64,000 bases of DNA from Limnephilus marmoratus (lineage: Eukaryota; Arthropoda; Insecta; Trichoptera; Limnephilidae), in the NCBI GenBank assembly GCA_917880885.1, contig OU862934.1:32782734-32846733 (forward strand). Reading direction: 5' to 3'. Numbering within the stretch: the first letter of the stretch is position 1; the number at the start of each line of letters is the position of its first letter. Below are positions 20,885 through 32,200 of the stretch, in pieces. The notes under the pieces are model-generated. The model was not told where the DNA came from. It was given only the letters and a program-made list of their open reading frames with translations, and did not search any database. The position numbers and the translations under genes are program-made.

Positions 20885-22440
20885 GCAAAATCCGAAGCGC
20901 TGTCCACACATTCGAGAATATATCCTGCCAATCCTTTTTTTATAAGTTGAAGAACTTGTAGTGGCTCTGCTGAGTCAAATTTTTTTTAGTAATGGGTTTA
21001 GGCTCAAAAGTTCTCCAACCAATTCGCGACTAGAGACATCACATTTTTCCCCATCGGTTAAAGTGATTTGCAAATCTGCTCAGGCTTTTTCTAATGAAGA
21101 CTTATCAGGAATTATTTTAATGTTATACAAAAAAGACCATGTATCATTGAATTTAGATAATTGTCCAAACCGAGTAACCAGTGCATTTTCAATCGTATCT
21201 ATCATAGTGTGGTATATGTAATTATCCATATAGTGGATCATTCGGAAACGTTCGGGTTCCGCCGAACTTTGACGAACGTCTCATGGGTCAGACAGCGGTC
21301 TCGTCCGTGGGAGCTCGCCAGAACCATTTTAGCAGCCTTAGTAATCACTCGCTACGTAGACAATAATACAGTACTATTGAATCCATTGTACATTGCAATA
21401 AAGACGAAACAACTTACGTGTACATCTCTATTATTATTTGTGGGCTAGTAAGGCCATAATAAAAGAACATTACACATAGGGTAAAAGACGTTAATTTTAA
21501 ACAGTTCTTCAGGATTTGTTGGTGTCTCATCTGCAGCTTCATATTCAATTAATCGCTTCTTTCTTCGGGGTCGGATTGGCTTAAACGTAGAATCTATCCC
21601 AGCCTGGGAAGCTATTTCCTTAGCTGTTATTTGAGCAGACGAATAAGTCCGGTACTGCTTCACAAATTTCGAGCAGTTTTTCAGCAATTGCGATGTGTTT
21701 GCTAAGTCCATAGTTTCAGACTGCATAGCTTTACTTACGATGTTTACTTGAAAAAGTATATCGTACCAGGCTACCATTATAACTATGAATTCAAATTGCT
21801 CCGTGTTCCGAATCAGCGACAAAGTCTCTGATGCAGCAATTGAGTCATTAGTTTCTTCGTGAAGATTCAAAAGGGTATCACGAACTGAAGAGTAGTTATA
21901 GCGAACAGAAGCAAGGCTAGAAACTCTACTCTCCCAGCGAGTTTCACAAACTTTTTTCAGTGATAGTCCTTCTATGTGTTTGGATATGACTTTCCACCTC
22001 TTTATTGATCCAGAGAATAATACAAATAGTCTTTGGAGAAATCCAAATAAAGAAACCGATTTAACGGATGATTTAGCTGCATCTCAATCACCAAATTCAA
22101 GCTGCGACAGCCACATGGGTTTTAAAGAATGCTCGAGGATATTGGTTTAGAATTCTGGTTTGGACACATTTGTTTACTCCTACCATGTTGGCACCATTAT
22201 CGTACCTTTGACCTCGACAGTCGTTCATATCCATGTCAACTTCATGCGCAATTTCGTCAAGAAAAAGGCCAGTGACCCCTTCTCCCGACGAGTCACTTAC
22301 CGGCTTGCTGTGCTAGTACTGGCGCAAGATCCACCGGAGACGTACATTTTTCTACCAGCGTGTAAACTAACCATGTGATTGCTTGGTTGAAAGTTGTTGG
22401 AACACACCGTCGTTTTTCGTCGCCGATTCTCATTCTGAGT
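20885..22440 (-). pseudogene. ZMYM1-like hAT transposase remnant
   Basis: The best frame (21870 to 21445, 141 codons) reads NLHEETNDSIAASETLSLIR, then FIVIMVAWYDILFQVNIVSK and RPRRKKRLIEYEA. Upstream the minus strand gives an ETRWESRVSS-like stretch near 21.94 kb. Downstream, after an interruption at about 21215-21450, decayed frames give NALVTRFGQLSKFND, FLYNIKIIPDKSSLEKA and NVWTALRILLTIP. This order is that of DUF4371/hAT-C transposases and the ZMYM1 proteins derived from them. Several stops and an insertion of about 240 bp break it. The terminal inverted repeats were not found. Confidence 0.65.
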
Positions 22441-23218
22441 AGCCTAAATGGCGAAAAATGGCCTACGTTGGCAACACTAATTGCTCCCCGCACCGACCAC
22501 ACGATTTAAGCGCACGATCGATAGATAGTCGATCAGTGGTCGAGTGTTTTCGGCGCCCCCCTTATGACGGCGCCCTGTGCGGTCGCACCGCTCGCACCGC
22601 CCTAGGCCCGCCCCTGCTTCGAGGGCTGCATAGGCTCTGCTCTGCAGCACTTACCGCCAATTTGCAGTGGAGTCGCAGTTTCGCGACACCAGCCCGTTAT
22701 ACTGTAGGTATAAAAAACCGCAAATTTTTGATTTCCTGCATAGGTTTCCTACATAGAAAGTGTAATAAAAACCTGAGATTTAGTATTTTCCTTAACATTG
22801 TGGTGGACGGATAGATGTCAAACACCGTTATTAATAAACAATATAATTTACCTGTGAGATTTTTGTGAGTGTGACCTTTTCAAAATCGTAGTGTTGTGAA
22901 AATAATTATGAACCTATAAAAAAAGTATTTTCTTATAAAGACAAGCGATAAATCATCTGCCTACGTAGGTACCTACCAAATCCCCAAATTTTAATCGCAA
23001 TCGGATGAACGGTTTAGGGTTCACGGCGAGTTCATCGAATGATCAATTTAGCGAATCGCCAATTCATCGAAAAAAAATGTTTTGTAGATATTTGAGAGAA
23101 ATGCCGAGCGGACCGGGAAGTTAAAAAAGCATCGGTCAATAAAAGTTGACAATAAATTTATATATAAAAAAATTGATAGGTAATAAAACTTTGGACAAGG
23201 AGACTAACCTTACTTTTT
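22441..23218. other. Gene-free stretch
   Basis: A GC-rich segment (22540-22690) with many CGs could be an old exon or CpG-rich repeat, but I recognise nothing in it. The ATCGCAATCGGATGAACGG repeat lies at 22993-23011. TTCATCGAA words near 23030-23075 are forerunners of the minisatellite that follows. Confidence 0.4.
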
Positions 23219-23325
23219 TTTCGATGAATTGGTTTTCGATGAACTCGTTTTCGATGAACTCGGTTTCGATGAACTCGTTTTCGATGAATTTGCTTTCGAT
23301 GAATTGATTTTCGATGAACTCGTCG
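23219..23325. repeat. 15-bp minisatellite, about seven copies
   Basis: The unit is TTTTCGATGAACTCG with variants ending in ATTGG, TTTGC and ATTGA. Open frames across it (FIENEFIE-type on the minus strand) are repeat artefacts. Confidence 0.9.
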
Positions 23326-23495
23326 GTTACCACGGTTTAGCAATGAACAATTTCATGATGCCTATTGTATACAGAAACCATCGCGAGCATACGCACATCA
23401 AATCCCCAAAGTTGCATCGCAATCGGATGAATGGTTTAGCAATGCATAGCGGACATACATATACGTATATACATACAAACTCAGAAACAAGCATA

Positions 23496-23500
23496 TTTTG

Positions 23501-23571
<71 letters not shown>
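23496..23571. repeat. (TA)n microsatellite
   Basis: About 75 bp of uninterrupted alternating AT. The hAT element at 23580 is inserted at its right border. Confidence 0.97.
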
Positions 23572-23577
<6 letters not shown>

Positions 23578-23579
23578 TG

Positions 23580-24714
23580 TAGGGTTGCCATATTTTAAAT
23601 TTGGCAACCAGGACAAGACGCGTGAAAACCCCGGATTTTAGAGCCCAGAACCCGGACATGTCAACAGGTTTTTTTAAACATAGTCAGTGTAATAAAAAAC
23701 AGTTGAAAATGTCATAAATCACCTTTTTATTTATTTTCAAATTAAATTAAGTCATCTTTTATCATCATTATAAATGTACCTAACAAAACAGAATCTTATT
23801 ACAGTTTGTTACAAATTGTTTTAATAATCAGTTAGAATTTATTTATTCTTAAAATAAAACACAAATTATTAATATACTCTGTTATGAAAACAAAACCTTA
23901 TTAAAATATTAAGCCTAACAAAATTCAATTAAATTTTAAAACATAAATCTTAAAAGTACTGAGACCATTTTAGTATTCAGTCTTACAATTCTTTTTAGGT
24001 AACTCTTTAACTCAACAATAATTATATCTTTAAATTTTTATCAGCAGCCATTTAAACAAAATATCTCTTAATATAATATGAACTAAATTCAGACTTCTTA
24101 AATTTTAAGCAACAAAACTGAACCTTTTTAAAGTTTAGACTTACTGCAATGTAAGTTACATTATTATTTTTTTTAAGCATAAAATAACCAAAAACTATTC
24201 TCATTTATATTACCTTTAAGTTTTAATCAACAGCCATATTGTAAATTTCTTTTACGTAATAAAAACCATCATAACTTTAACTACAAAAATGAAAAGAAAT
24301 TATTGCACTCAAAAGTACATTATTTGATAATCTAGCTATTAAAGCTTTTTCCTCAGCCAACAGCCTTTTTTACTTTTCAGTTTTTTTTTGTATTTATCAC
24401 TCTTTCTGATAGCTTTTAGAATATCTTCCCTTTTTAAAAGGAATGTGTAAAAATCAATGCAGCTGTATTCTTAGAAATTGAATTTAACTTTAATTAAAGA
24501 TAAATGAAACAATTTTACTTTGTTTGAACCTCTTTTATATTTGTTTAAAGCCGTCCGGTTTCAGAACGACCGTTCCTTCCTCAGAGCAAACGTATACGTT
24601 TGACTTTAATTTTTTTTTTAAACCCGGACATCAAATGAAACCCCTCCCGGACGCTCCCCGGACGCCCTCTAAACTAGGACAAATCCGGGGAAACCCGGAC
24701 GGATGGCAACCTTA
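23580..24714. mobile_element. Non-autonomous hAT element with 8-bp target duplication
   Basis: The ends TAGGGTTGCCAT and (reverse complement) TAAGGTTGCCAT form a 12-bp inverted repeat with one mismatch. Both flanks carry the same 8 bases, TATAGATG (23572-23579 and 24715-24722). An 8-bp duplication and (C)AGGGTTGCC-like ends are typical of hAT. GGACG/CCGG-rich stretches lie just inside both ends. The 1.1-kb interior is AT-rich with no transposase frame. Confidence 0.85.
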
Positions 24715-24722
24715 TATAGATG

Positions 24723-24979
24723 ATATATGGACCATTAAAATTCAATTTTGAATAATTTTATCAACTTTGAATTTTTTTGAGAGTTAATTTTAATTATTAA
24801 AAAAAAATAACCTTACCCTATTTTTTGATAATATAATGAAAAATAAAATAAAAAATTTATTTTCCGAAAACAAGGCGTTTCTTTGGTTATAAATTTTGGT
24901 TTGTATGTGTGATCAAATTGCTTTTTGATAATTTTTTTAGTGTTTAGATTTTTTTTTTCAAAATTTTGTTTTTTTTTTT
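24723..24979. other. AT-rich, no gene seen
   Basis: Only A/T homopolymer-rich DNA between the hAT element and the LINE tail. Confidence 0.5.
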
Positions 24980-25970
24980 TAATTAATTATTTATTTATTT
25001 GTAAGAAACAAACAGCTTTTATATAATTACAGTGATAATATACAATATAAAGTGAACCGAAGTCAAACCACAGAAGTTTCTAATGCTAAAGTTAATTGGC
25101 AAAGAAGTTCTATTATCTTAAAATTAATTTTGGGTTATAGGAAGGGTAGAGGAAGAGGGATATAGGAAAAGAATATGAGCTGCTCCTGATACATTCCATA
25201 CTCTCATATTAATACGCGTTACTTCATATCGGTATTTCTTTAAGTTATTACTAAAAATGTCAATTCTGTGAAATTTTGTATCATATTGTGCACATATACG
25301 AGGAATGGGGAATTTTTTCTAATATTTGAAAATAAATCGGTTTGTCGGGTTGATCTTAACGGAATATGAAAATGTATTAAATTGGTAAGCTCTGGTGAGT
25401 CCAGGCCATTATTTAGAATTTTAAACAATAGGATTTGATCGAAAATTAGACGTCGTGTTTGGGGTCGTCCATTAATCACGTGATGCTCGAAAGGGGGGGG
25501 GGGGGTTCGGAAAAAATCACGAAATATCACGACGGGGGGTTATAATGAGATATCACGTGTATTTATTTTTCGTGATAATATTCTGAAAATTTCAAAATAC
25601 TTTGTACTAAAAAAAATACACGTGATTTTGGGGGGGGGTTAGTCTAAAACCTCACCACATATCACCAGGGGGGGGTTAAAAAGTTGCTAAAAAAACATCA
25701 CGTGATTAATGGACGACCCCTTTGGAGGGAGTTTAAATTGTGAAATTCAATGGATTCGGTATAATTTGAGAAGTGTAAGTTAAGTTTGTAATTTATGTGT
25801 TTAAAAAAATTTGTTTGAATTCTTTCAATATGGGCTTGGTAAAAAGGAGTCCAGGTCGGTGTACAGTGTACACTGTACAGTGTTCCAAGTGCGGGCGAAT
25901 ATATGACATGTAAAGGGAATATAGAGTGTTTATGTTTCGCAAGGGTTTTGCTATTCGAATTATAAATCGA
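24980..25970 (-). pseudogene. LINE reverse transcriptase 3' fragment (family E)
   Basis: Read on the minus strand the segment starts near FIIRIAKPLRNINT and continues through a decayed region. It resumes after a MITE as RRLIFDQILLFKILNNGLDS, then IHFHIPLRSTRQTD, and ends with an AAATA-type tail near 24980. This is the thumb and C-terminal part of a LINE reverse transcriptase with stops and frameshifts. A relative lies at 32830-33065. Confidence 0.75.
25461..25720. mobile_element. MITE with perfect 25-bp inverted repeats
   Basis: Both ends read GGGGTCGTCCATTAATCACG inward, perfect for 25 bp. The element is 260 bp with G-runs and repeated ATCACG words inside. TTT lies on both sides, and removal of the element plus one TTT restores the reading frame of the LINE it interrupts, which supports a 3-bp target duplication. 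The superfamily is not certain. Confidence 0.85.
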
Positions 25971-26204
25971 AATTTAACTGTATCATACTTCGACTAAGAA
26001 CTACCAACATTATCTTAACGTATATTTTTATTAGCCTCTATCTGTGTGTATGATTGCAAGGAAAACCCGAACTAAGTGTAATCTAGATAGTGTCTTGGTA
26101 TAGTATCCATTTTTATTTTCAATATGTGATATCTATTGACTTTTCTGCAAGTCTAGGATGAACCTCAAATTATAATATTTAATAAATAAAAAAATTGGAT
26201 AAAA

Positions 26205-26330
26205 TTTTTTACGTTAGAGCTAATGTTAAAATATTTATTAATGAAAATAGCAGCAAGGCGGAAAGTTCTGGGTTTCGAGCCCTAGATGCGACTGTATCTT
26301 TTTCTGATTTTCTGTTTTCAGTTTTTTTAT
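26205..26330 (+). repeat. tRNA-derived SINE copy lacking its A box
   Basis: The B box GGGTTTCGAGCCC (26270-26282) and the tail CTGTATCTTTTTCTGATTTTC match the SINE at 54.85 kb. The stretch TAGCTCAGTTGGT present there is missing here, with a short TTAG repeat at the deletion borders. The copy should be pol III-silent. Confidence 0.7.
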
Positions 26331-26614
26331 TGAGTTTCGCTAATATTGTCTTCATTTAATTAAATATAATTTTTAAAATACATTCATCATTAGACTTTCA
26401 GGCATTTCATCTTAAGCAGTTCTGTAGTAAATCTGCTTTTAAGACGATCGAATCGAAGATCAGATCAGATCATTTTGTTTACAAAGTTTACAGATATTTA
26501 ATTTCTGATTCTTGTTCTGTTTCATCAGTCGAGCAAAACAACATGATCATGTTTGAGACACCACAATCTTAATTTATTAAAATGCTACCAAATACCTTTT
26601 GAATCTTCTTTTAG

Positions 26615-26761
26615 ATCAAAAGCTACAATTCCAGCGAGACGGGTAACCAGCTGTCCAGCACTAGTCCCAAGAGCCATTCAGACTATGTAATGGCTTCTCC
26701 AGAAAATGTTCGGAATTTGGAAAATTTCGGAATTTTTTTCAACGGGATTTCGACTGATCAG
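26615..26761 (+). pseudogene. Duplicate of the second exon of the 53.9-61.3 kb gene
   Basis: The 147-bp segment keeps the acceptor (TTTTAG) and donor (GTAAAA) of exon 55331-55477. It remains open for 49 codons in phase 0: IKSYNSSETGNQLSSTSPKS, ending FNGISTDQ. Two clear residue changes are His for Asp and Tyr for Phe in the SDSDFV region. No copy of the first or third exon was seen near it. It could be a relic of a partial gene duplication, an alternative exon of a larger locus, or an assembly duplicate. Confidence 0.6.
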
Positions 26762-27034
26762 GTAAAAAAACGTTAACAAAACTCTGCAATAAACAAACAG
26801 ATAGCAATCTTTAGAGCACAGGCATCAGGTGGAAATTCTGTCATTGTTCTACAGGTTTTTCAATGGAAGATGCTCCGAGGAACTAATTGATCCCTTCGGC
26901 ACCAGTGCATAGTTGGGAAACACGGCAAACACTTGCCCAACATTTGTTCATATACTAGGGGCACTTGAAAATCTCTGGAGAGTCGATCGATCGGAGTCTA
27001 ATAATATTGAGGTAGATTAATTGCAAGTACTTTA

Positions 27035-27955
27035 CTGCAAATAGACTTTGTCACTCTTCAAAAATGGTCACATGATGTAGGTTTAATAATCAATGCTAAA
27101 AAAACAAAGCTGATGCACATCAGATCCCCTCATGCCAACATCAACATAACTCCTTAAATTGTTTCTCATGATTTTAATTGCATCCATAATTCTGTGATAC
27201 AACCATGCTCATGTAAAAATATTGAACTAGTTTCTAAATACGTATATCTAGGCTTAACAATTTTAAATGGGATATACATATACAAAAAGTTTGCACACGG
27301 CTTAGAGCAATAGTGAGCAAACTTTATAGACTGAAGTTTTTTGTTCCACTAAATACTCTTAGATTAGTATATCTGTCATTGGCGGAATCCCTAATAAGAT
27401 ATGGAATAACCACATGGGGACATTCAACAAAAACAACTCTTCTTTCAATGCAAAACGTACAATATTCTTTGGTAAAATTAATATTAAAAAAAACTGAATA
27501 CGAACAAAAACATGATATACCAAAATCGTTACTATACAACTCTGTAAATTTATTATCTGTTCGTGCTATATTGTGGCTTAAAATTGCGAGTCAGCATACA
27601 TCTCAATCTGAATATAATTAACTAATGGTTCATGTTCATAATACAAGACTAACTGCAAACGATGGACTTATAATTCCCAGATACCTAAATAAATACGGTC
27701 AAAGAACTCTAGAATACCTTGTTCCAATAATTTACAACATGTTACCCAACGCAATAAAAAGCTGTGAATTGAGTTTCAGAAGGAAATGTACGCTAAAAAA
27801 ATGGTTAAGTGAAAGAACTTTTTTGTACTAATCTCTGTTTTTCCGCTTTTCATTTAATGTTTTTTCCATTATTATTTTCTTTTTATTTCTTTCATTTTCT
27901 CTGTTCTGTATTTCTTATATAAAAATTTATTAACATTTTTTTTCTCCAAAATATA
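27035..27955 (+). pseudogene. LINE reverse transcriptase fragment (family F)
   Basis: Near 27040 a decayed frame reads LQIDFVTLQKW-like and KKTKLMHIRSP (the post-catalytic region). Open frames follow: SKLYRLKFFVPLNTLRLVYL, then ESLIRYGITTWG and KLILKKTEYE, and after a stop HNTRLTANDGLIIP, LPNAIKSCELSFRRK. This is the C-terminal third of a LINE ORF2. Its 3' UTR is split by the gypsy insertion at 27956 and resumes at 32623. Confidence 0.75.
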
Positions 27956-28188
27956 TGTAGCTACCTGCGCTGTGAGAAGTACTTACTTAAGAATTCAAAT
28001 TCAAGCAATTCAAATTCCAATTCTTTTGAACAGCAAGCTGAAACAAATTGTACTGTTTATTATTTTTAACTGTCACACTCCATATGTTGATAACATTGTG
28101 AAAATTTTAATGGCACATAAAAAACTATCAACCGATGATTCTAGAGCTTTCTTTTAACTGTGTTTACGTAGCACGTTCAATTGCTACA
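27956..28188 (+). repeat. 5' LTR of the gypsy element
   Basis: 233 bp, TGTAGCTACCTGCG to TTGCTACA, same as 32390-32622. No clear TATA box is seen in it; promoter position is not determined. Confidence 0.93.
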
Positions 28189-28206
28189 TTGGTGACACCG
28201 ACGTTC
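28189..28206 (+). promoter_or_regulatory. Candidate primer-binding site
   Basis: TTGGTGACACCGACG directly follows the 5' LTR, where the tRNA primer-binding site is expected. I cannot assign the tRNA confidently. GTGAC/GACG words are repeated in the following 60 bases. Confidence 0.5.
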
Positions 28207-28336
28207 ACATTAGTGACCACGAAGTTTACATTTGTGAATCCGACAGTGAACACGACGCGTGCAAGTACGTCTACCGCGAGCACGTCGCGCACGAAATAAA
28301 CTCTTCGGTGATAAATTTCGCGCACCAATCATCATC

Positions 28337-29224
28337 ATGTCTCTTGTGAGCGGAACATCTGAGGACAGCCAGCAACCAATAACCAGCAACAAGCAACCAA
28401 CGACAAGTAACCAGCAACCCAACATCAGGAATCCACCGCCTGAGGTCAACCGAGTGGCAGTACGCATTCCGCCTTTTTGCCCTAATGACCCAGAATTATG
28501 GTTCGCTATGGTGGAGCGCAGCTTCGAGGCAGCAGGAGTGACCGTGGATGCCACAAAATTTGGTTTCATTCTCGGAGCCTTGGATCCCGCCCACGCCCAA
28601 GAAGTCCGGGACATCATTGTGAAGCCCCCTGAGGTCGGTGCATATGCACTATTAAAATACGAATTAACCAGACGCCTCAGCTCCACGCAGGAGCAGAAGA
28701 CAAGGAGACTTCTGGAACATGAAGAGATCGGAGACCGTAAACCCTCCCAATTCTTGAGACACCTGCGCACCCTCGCCGGCAGCGCTGTGCCCGATGAGGT
28801 TTTGAGAACCCTATGGATGGGTCGTCTTCCTAGAAGTATGCAGGTGGTTCTGGCTACGCAGCAAGACACTCCGCTTGACAAGGTGGCCAGCTTGGCCGAC
28901 GCCATAGCAGACTATGCTGGTAGACCGGCAGTTAACTCAGTGGCTGTTCCATCGTCCGAAGATTCATTGGTTACACAGATGGCGCGGTTGATGCAGCCTC
29001 TCCAACAAGAGCTCGCTACCTTGAGGCGCGAAGTTTCGACACTACGCTCTGGCCAGCATAGGAGGAGCGCCACCCCGCATCGTTGGAGCAATCGTTCCCG
29101 CAGTCGGTCCAGAGGTCGTCAGCCCGAGGGAACATGCTGGTACCACTGGAAGTATGGGACGAAGGCAAGCAAGTGCACCAAACCCTGCAACTTCCAGCAG
29201 GAAAACGCGCGGGGCCCAAACTGA
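28337..29224 (+). CDS. gag: Gypsy gag polyprotein
   Basis: The 295-residue frame starts at the ATG that opens MSLVSGTSEDSQQ; an upstream in-frame ATG at 28259 would add 26 basic residues and is less likely. It contains VNRVAVRIPPFCPNDPELWF and a capsid-like helical region with LLEHEEIGDRKPSQFLRHL. Then comes an Arg/Ser-rich segment (about residues 250-275) and a CWYHWKYG...KC...C knuckle-like end. Gag packages the element RNA into particles. It ends at TGA 29222-29224, immediately after the heptamer CCCAAAC. Confidence 0.85.
   Translation: MSLVSGTSEDSQQPITSNKQPTTSNQQPNIRNPPPEVNRVAVRIPPFCPNDPELWFAMVERSFEAAGVTVDATKFGFILGALDPAHAQEVRDIIVKPPEVGAYALLKYELTRRLSSTQEQKTRRLLEHEEIGDRKPSQFLRHLRTLAGSAVPDEVLRTLWMGRLPRSMQVVLATQQDTPLDKVASLADAIADYAGRPAVNSVAVPSSEDSLVTQMARLMQPLQQELATLRREVSTLRSGQHRRSATPHRWSNRSRSRSRGRQPEGTCWYHWKYGTKASKCTKPCNFQQENARGPN
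29215..29224 (+). promoter_or_regulatory. Candidate gag-pol -1 frameshift site
   Basis: CCCAAAC fits the XXXYYYZ slippery pattern in the gag frame (C CCA AAC) and is followed directly by the gag stop TGA. Slippage would bypass the stop into the -1 frame. No downstream pseudoknot was established. Stop readthrough is the alternative, since the gag frame itself also continues openly past TGA. Confidence 0.4.
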
Positions 29225-32200
29225 TGGCGACCAGCGCTAGCCCCAACCAAGTCAGTCGCCTTTTTTGTTACCGACAGGGTAACCCGTACCCAATTTCTTA
29301 TAGACACCGGCGCAGATCTCTGCGTTTTCCCACGACGCCTTGTCCAGGGACGCCCCACTAAAGCGACATACGAACTGGCAGCAGCAAATGGCAGCACAAT
29401 CGCTACTTATGGCAGCCTAACGCTCAACCTGGATCTGGGATTGCGACGCGACTTTACTTGGAGCTTCGTCATTGCAGACGTCTCCAGGCCAATCATCGGG
29501 GCAGACTTTCTCGCCAAGTACGAGCTACTGGTGGATGTCCGAAATAAACGGCTGCTGGACCAGGTGACGAATTTGACCATCACGGGAAAACGAAGCGACA
29601 ACAAGATCGCTTCCATTAAGACGGTCACAGGAACGTCCCCGTATCATAAGCTTCTTCAACAGTTTCCTGACATCACTCGCCCTGACGGCGCCAGGAGGGA
29701 AGTTCGTCACGCAACACTGCACCATATTAACACCACGCCAGGACCTCCAACAGTCGAACGCCCACGACGCCTTGCTCCTGACAAGTTAAAACGCGCCAAG
29801 AAGGAGTTCGAGGCCATGGTCCGTCTCGGAATCGCTCGACCTTCCGAGAGCTCTTGGGCATCTCCCTTGCACATGGTACCCAAGAAGGACGACCAGTGGA
29901 GACCATGTGGCGATTATAGAAGATTGAACGCCAGAACTATTCCGGACAGATACCCCGTACGCCACATCCAAGATTTTGCACAGGCACTGAGCGGCACCAA
30001 GATCTTCTCAACGATTGATCTGGTGCGGGCATATAATCAAATCCCTGTGGCTCCCGAGGACATTCCGAAAACAGCAATCACTACGCCATTCGGACTCTTC
30101 GAATTTCCGGTGATGTCTTTCGGCCTCCGCAACGCAGCCCAGACCTTCCAACGCTTCATGGACGAGGTTACCAGAGGCTTAGATTTCTGTTACGCCTACA
30201 TAGACGACATCCTTATTGCCTCAACGTCAGAGGAAGAGCACCTAGCCCACCTCAAGATATTATTCCAGCGCCTGCAGGAATATGGTGTTGTCATCAACAC
30301 CGCCAAATGCCATTTCGGCCTGACTAAGGTCAAATTCCTAGGATACCTGGTGTCCGACGCTGGCACTTCACCCCTCCCAGATAAAATGGAGGCCATCAAC
30401 AACTACAGCCAACCAGCTTCCATCAAGGATCTCCGCCGTTTCCTGGGAGCAATAAATTTTTACAGAAGATTCATTCCCAACGCCGCGAGGACACAAGCTC
30501 CACTCAATGACCTTCTAAAAGGGAACCAAAAAGGCAAACAACTCGTGTCTTGGACTGCCGAAACAGTAGAAGCTTTCAGCAAGTGCAAGGAAGCTCTGGC
30601 TCAGGCAACCCTGCTCGTTCACCCGAAGTGCGACGCCCCACTCTCTATCGTCAGCGACGCGTCTGATACTACAGCCGGTGCCGCACTCCACCAATTCGTC
30701 GCAGGTCACTGGGAGCCTCTAGCATTCTTTTCGAAGAAGTTTTCGGCAGCTGAAAAGAAATATGGCGCATACGACAGAGAACTACTAGCCATCTATCTCG
30801 CTGTGAAATACTTTCGCCACATGGTGGAAGGCAGGTCGTTCACCATATTTACAGACCATAAGCCTATCACGTTCGCCTTCCAACAAAAAGCAGACAAATG
30901 CTCACCAAGGCAATTCCGCCATCTGGACTATATCAGCCAGTTCACAACTGACATCCGACACGTCTCCGGAAAAGACAACATCGTCGCGGATGCTCTCTCC
31001 AGGGTCGAGACGATAGATACTCCTCTGGACTACGCAGCGCTGGCAGCTGACCAGATGTGCGACCCTGAACTGGAACAACACTTGCAAGGAAGTTCTAGCC
31101 TACAACTTAAAAAGATTAATATTCCGGGTACTGACGCGCATCTCTACTGTGACGTCTCAACTACCATAGCCAGACCCTTCGTCACGAAGAAGTTCAGACC
31201 TGCGGCATTCAATGCGGTCCATCAGCTGGCTCACCCTGGAATTAAGGCCACGGTTAAGCTCATAACTCAACGTTATGTCTGGCCGGCCATTAAAGCTGAG
31301 ACTATTAAGCTCGCACGCAATTGCCTTCAATGCCAACGAAGCAAGATTACACGGCACGTGTCAGCACCCCTGGGAGCCTTTCCCAGACCCTCCGCTAGAT
31401 TCGAGCACGTCCACATCGACATAATCGTCATGCCTTCTTCAGAAGGATGCCGATACTGTCTCACGTGCGTAGACAGATTCACGAGATGGCCAGAGGCATT
31501 CCCGATCCCAGACCAAGAGGCTGAAACAGTGGCGCGTGCTTTCTACAAGGGCTGGATAACAAGATTCGGCACTCCACTCCGCATTACTACGGACCAAGGG
31601 AGACAATTTGAGTCGAGGCTGTTCAGGCAGTTGAATTTCCTGGCAGGCACGACGCAAATCCATACAACTGCATACCACCCCGCAGCAAATGGCATGGTGG
31701 AACGATTTCATCGTCAACTGAAAGCAGCGATCAAGTGCCATCAGAATAACCGTTGGACGGAAACACTTCCCACCGTACTCATGGGAATCAGAGCAGCTTG
31801 GAGAGATGACCTCGCGACAACCTCAGCCGAGCTAGTATACGGCGAGCCGCTCCGCTTACCCGGCGAATTTCTATGTACAGCACGACCTAATGTTAACGAC
31901 GACACCGGAAGCTTCCTCAAGGAACTACGGAAACATTTCAACGAGCTGAGACCAGTTGAAGGTACCCGCCATGGTTATGGACATCGTTTCGTCTTCAAAA
32001 ATCTTCCCACAGCTTCTCACGTCTTTCTGAGGGACGACACAGTCAAGAGCCCGCTTCAACAACCCTACAGTGGCCCTCATAAAGTCGTTCGTCGGCACGA
32101 ACGAACATATACCATACTGGTAAAAGGGAAGGAAATCACCGTGAGCATCGACCGCCTCAAACCAGCATACGTTGCTCAAGATCTTGAGAGTTTCACATCA

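Larger units (their letters stand above)
25973..26940 (+). repeat. Segmental duplication of 54.6-55.68 kb
   Basis: From ATTTAACTGTAT onward this segment matches 54601-55675 nearly base for base, with small indels and substitutions. Homology stops at ACTAGGG (26938; 55672). It includes an A-box-deleted SINE copy, an exon copy (26615-26761) and both intron flanks. The duplication is not bounded by visible repeats. Confidence 0.9.

Noticed and set aside
28210..28905. 231-codon minus-strand frame opposite gag
   Set aside because: Antisense of the gypsy gag coding region; other minus-strand frames at 29-32 kb are likewise shadows of pol.
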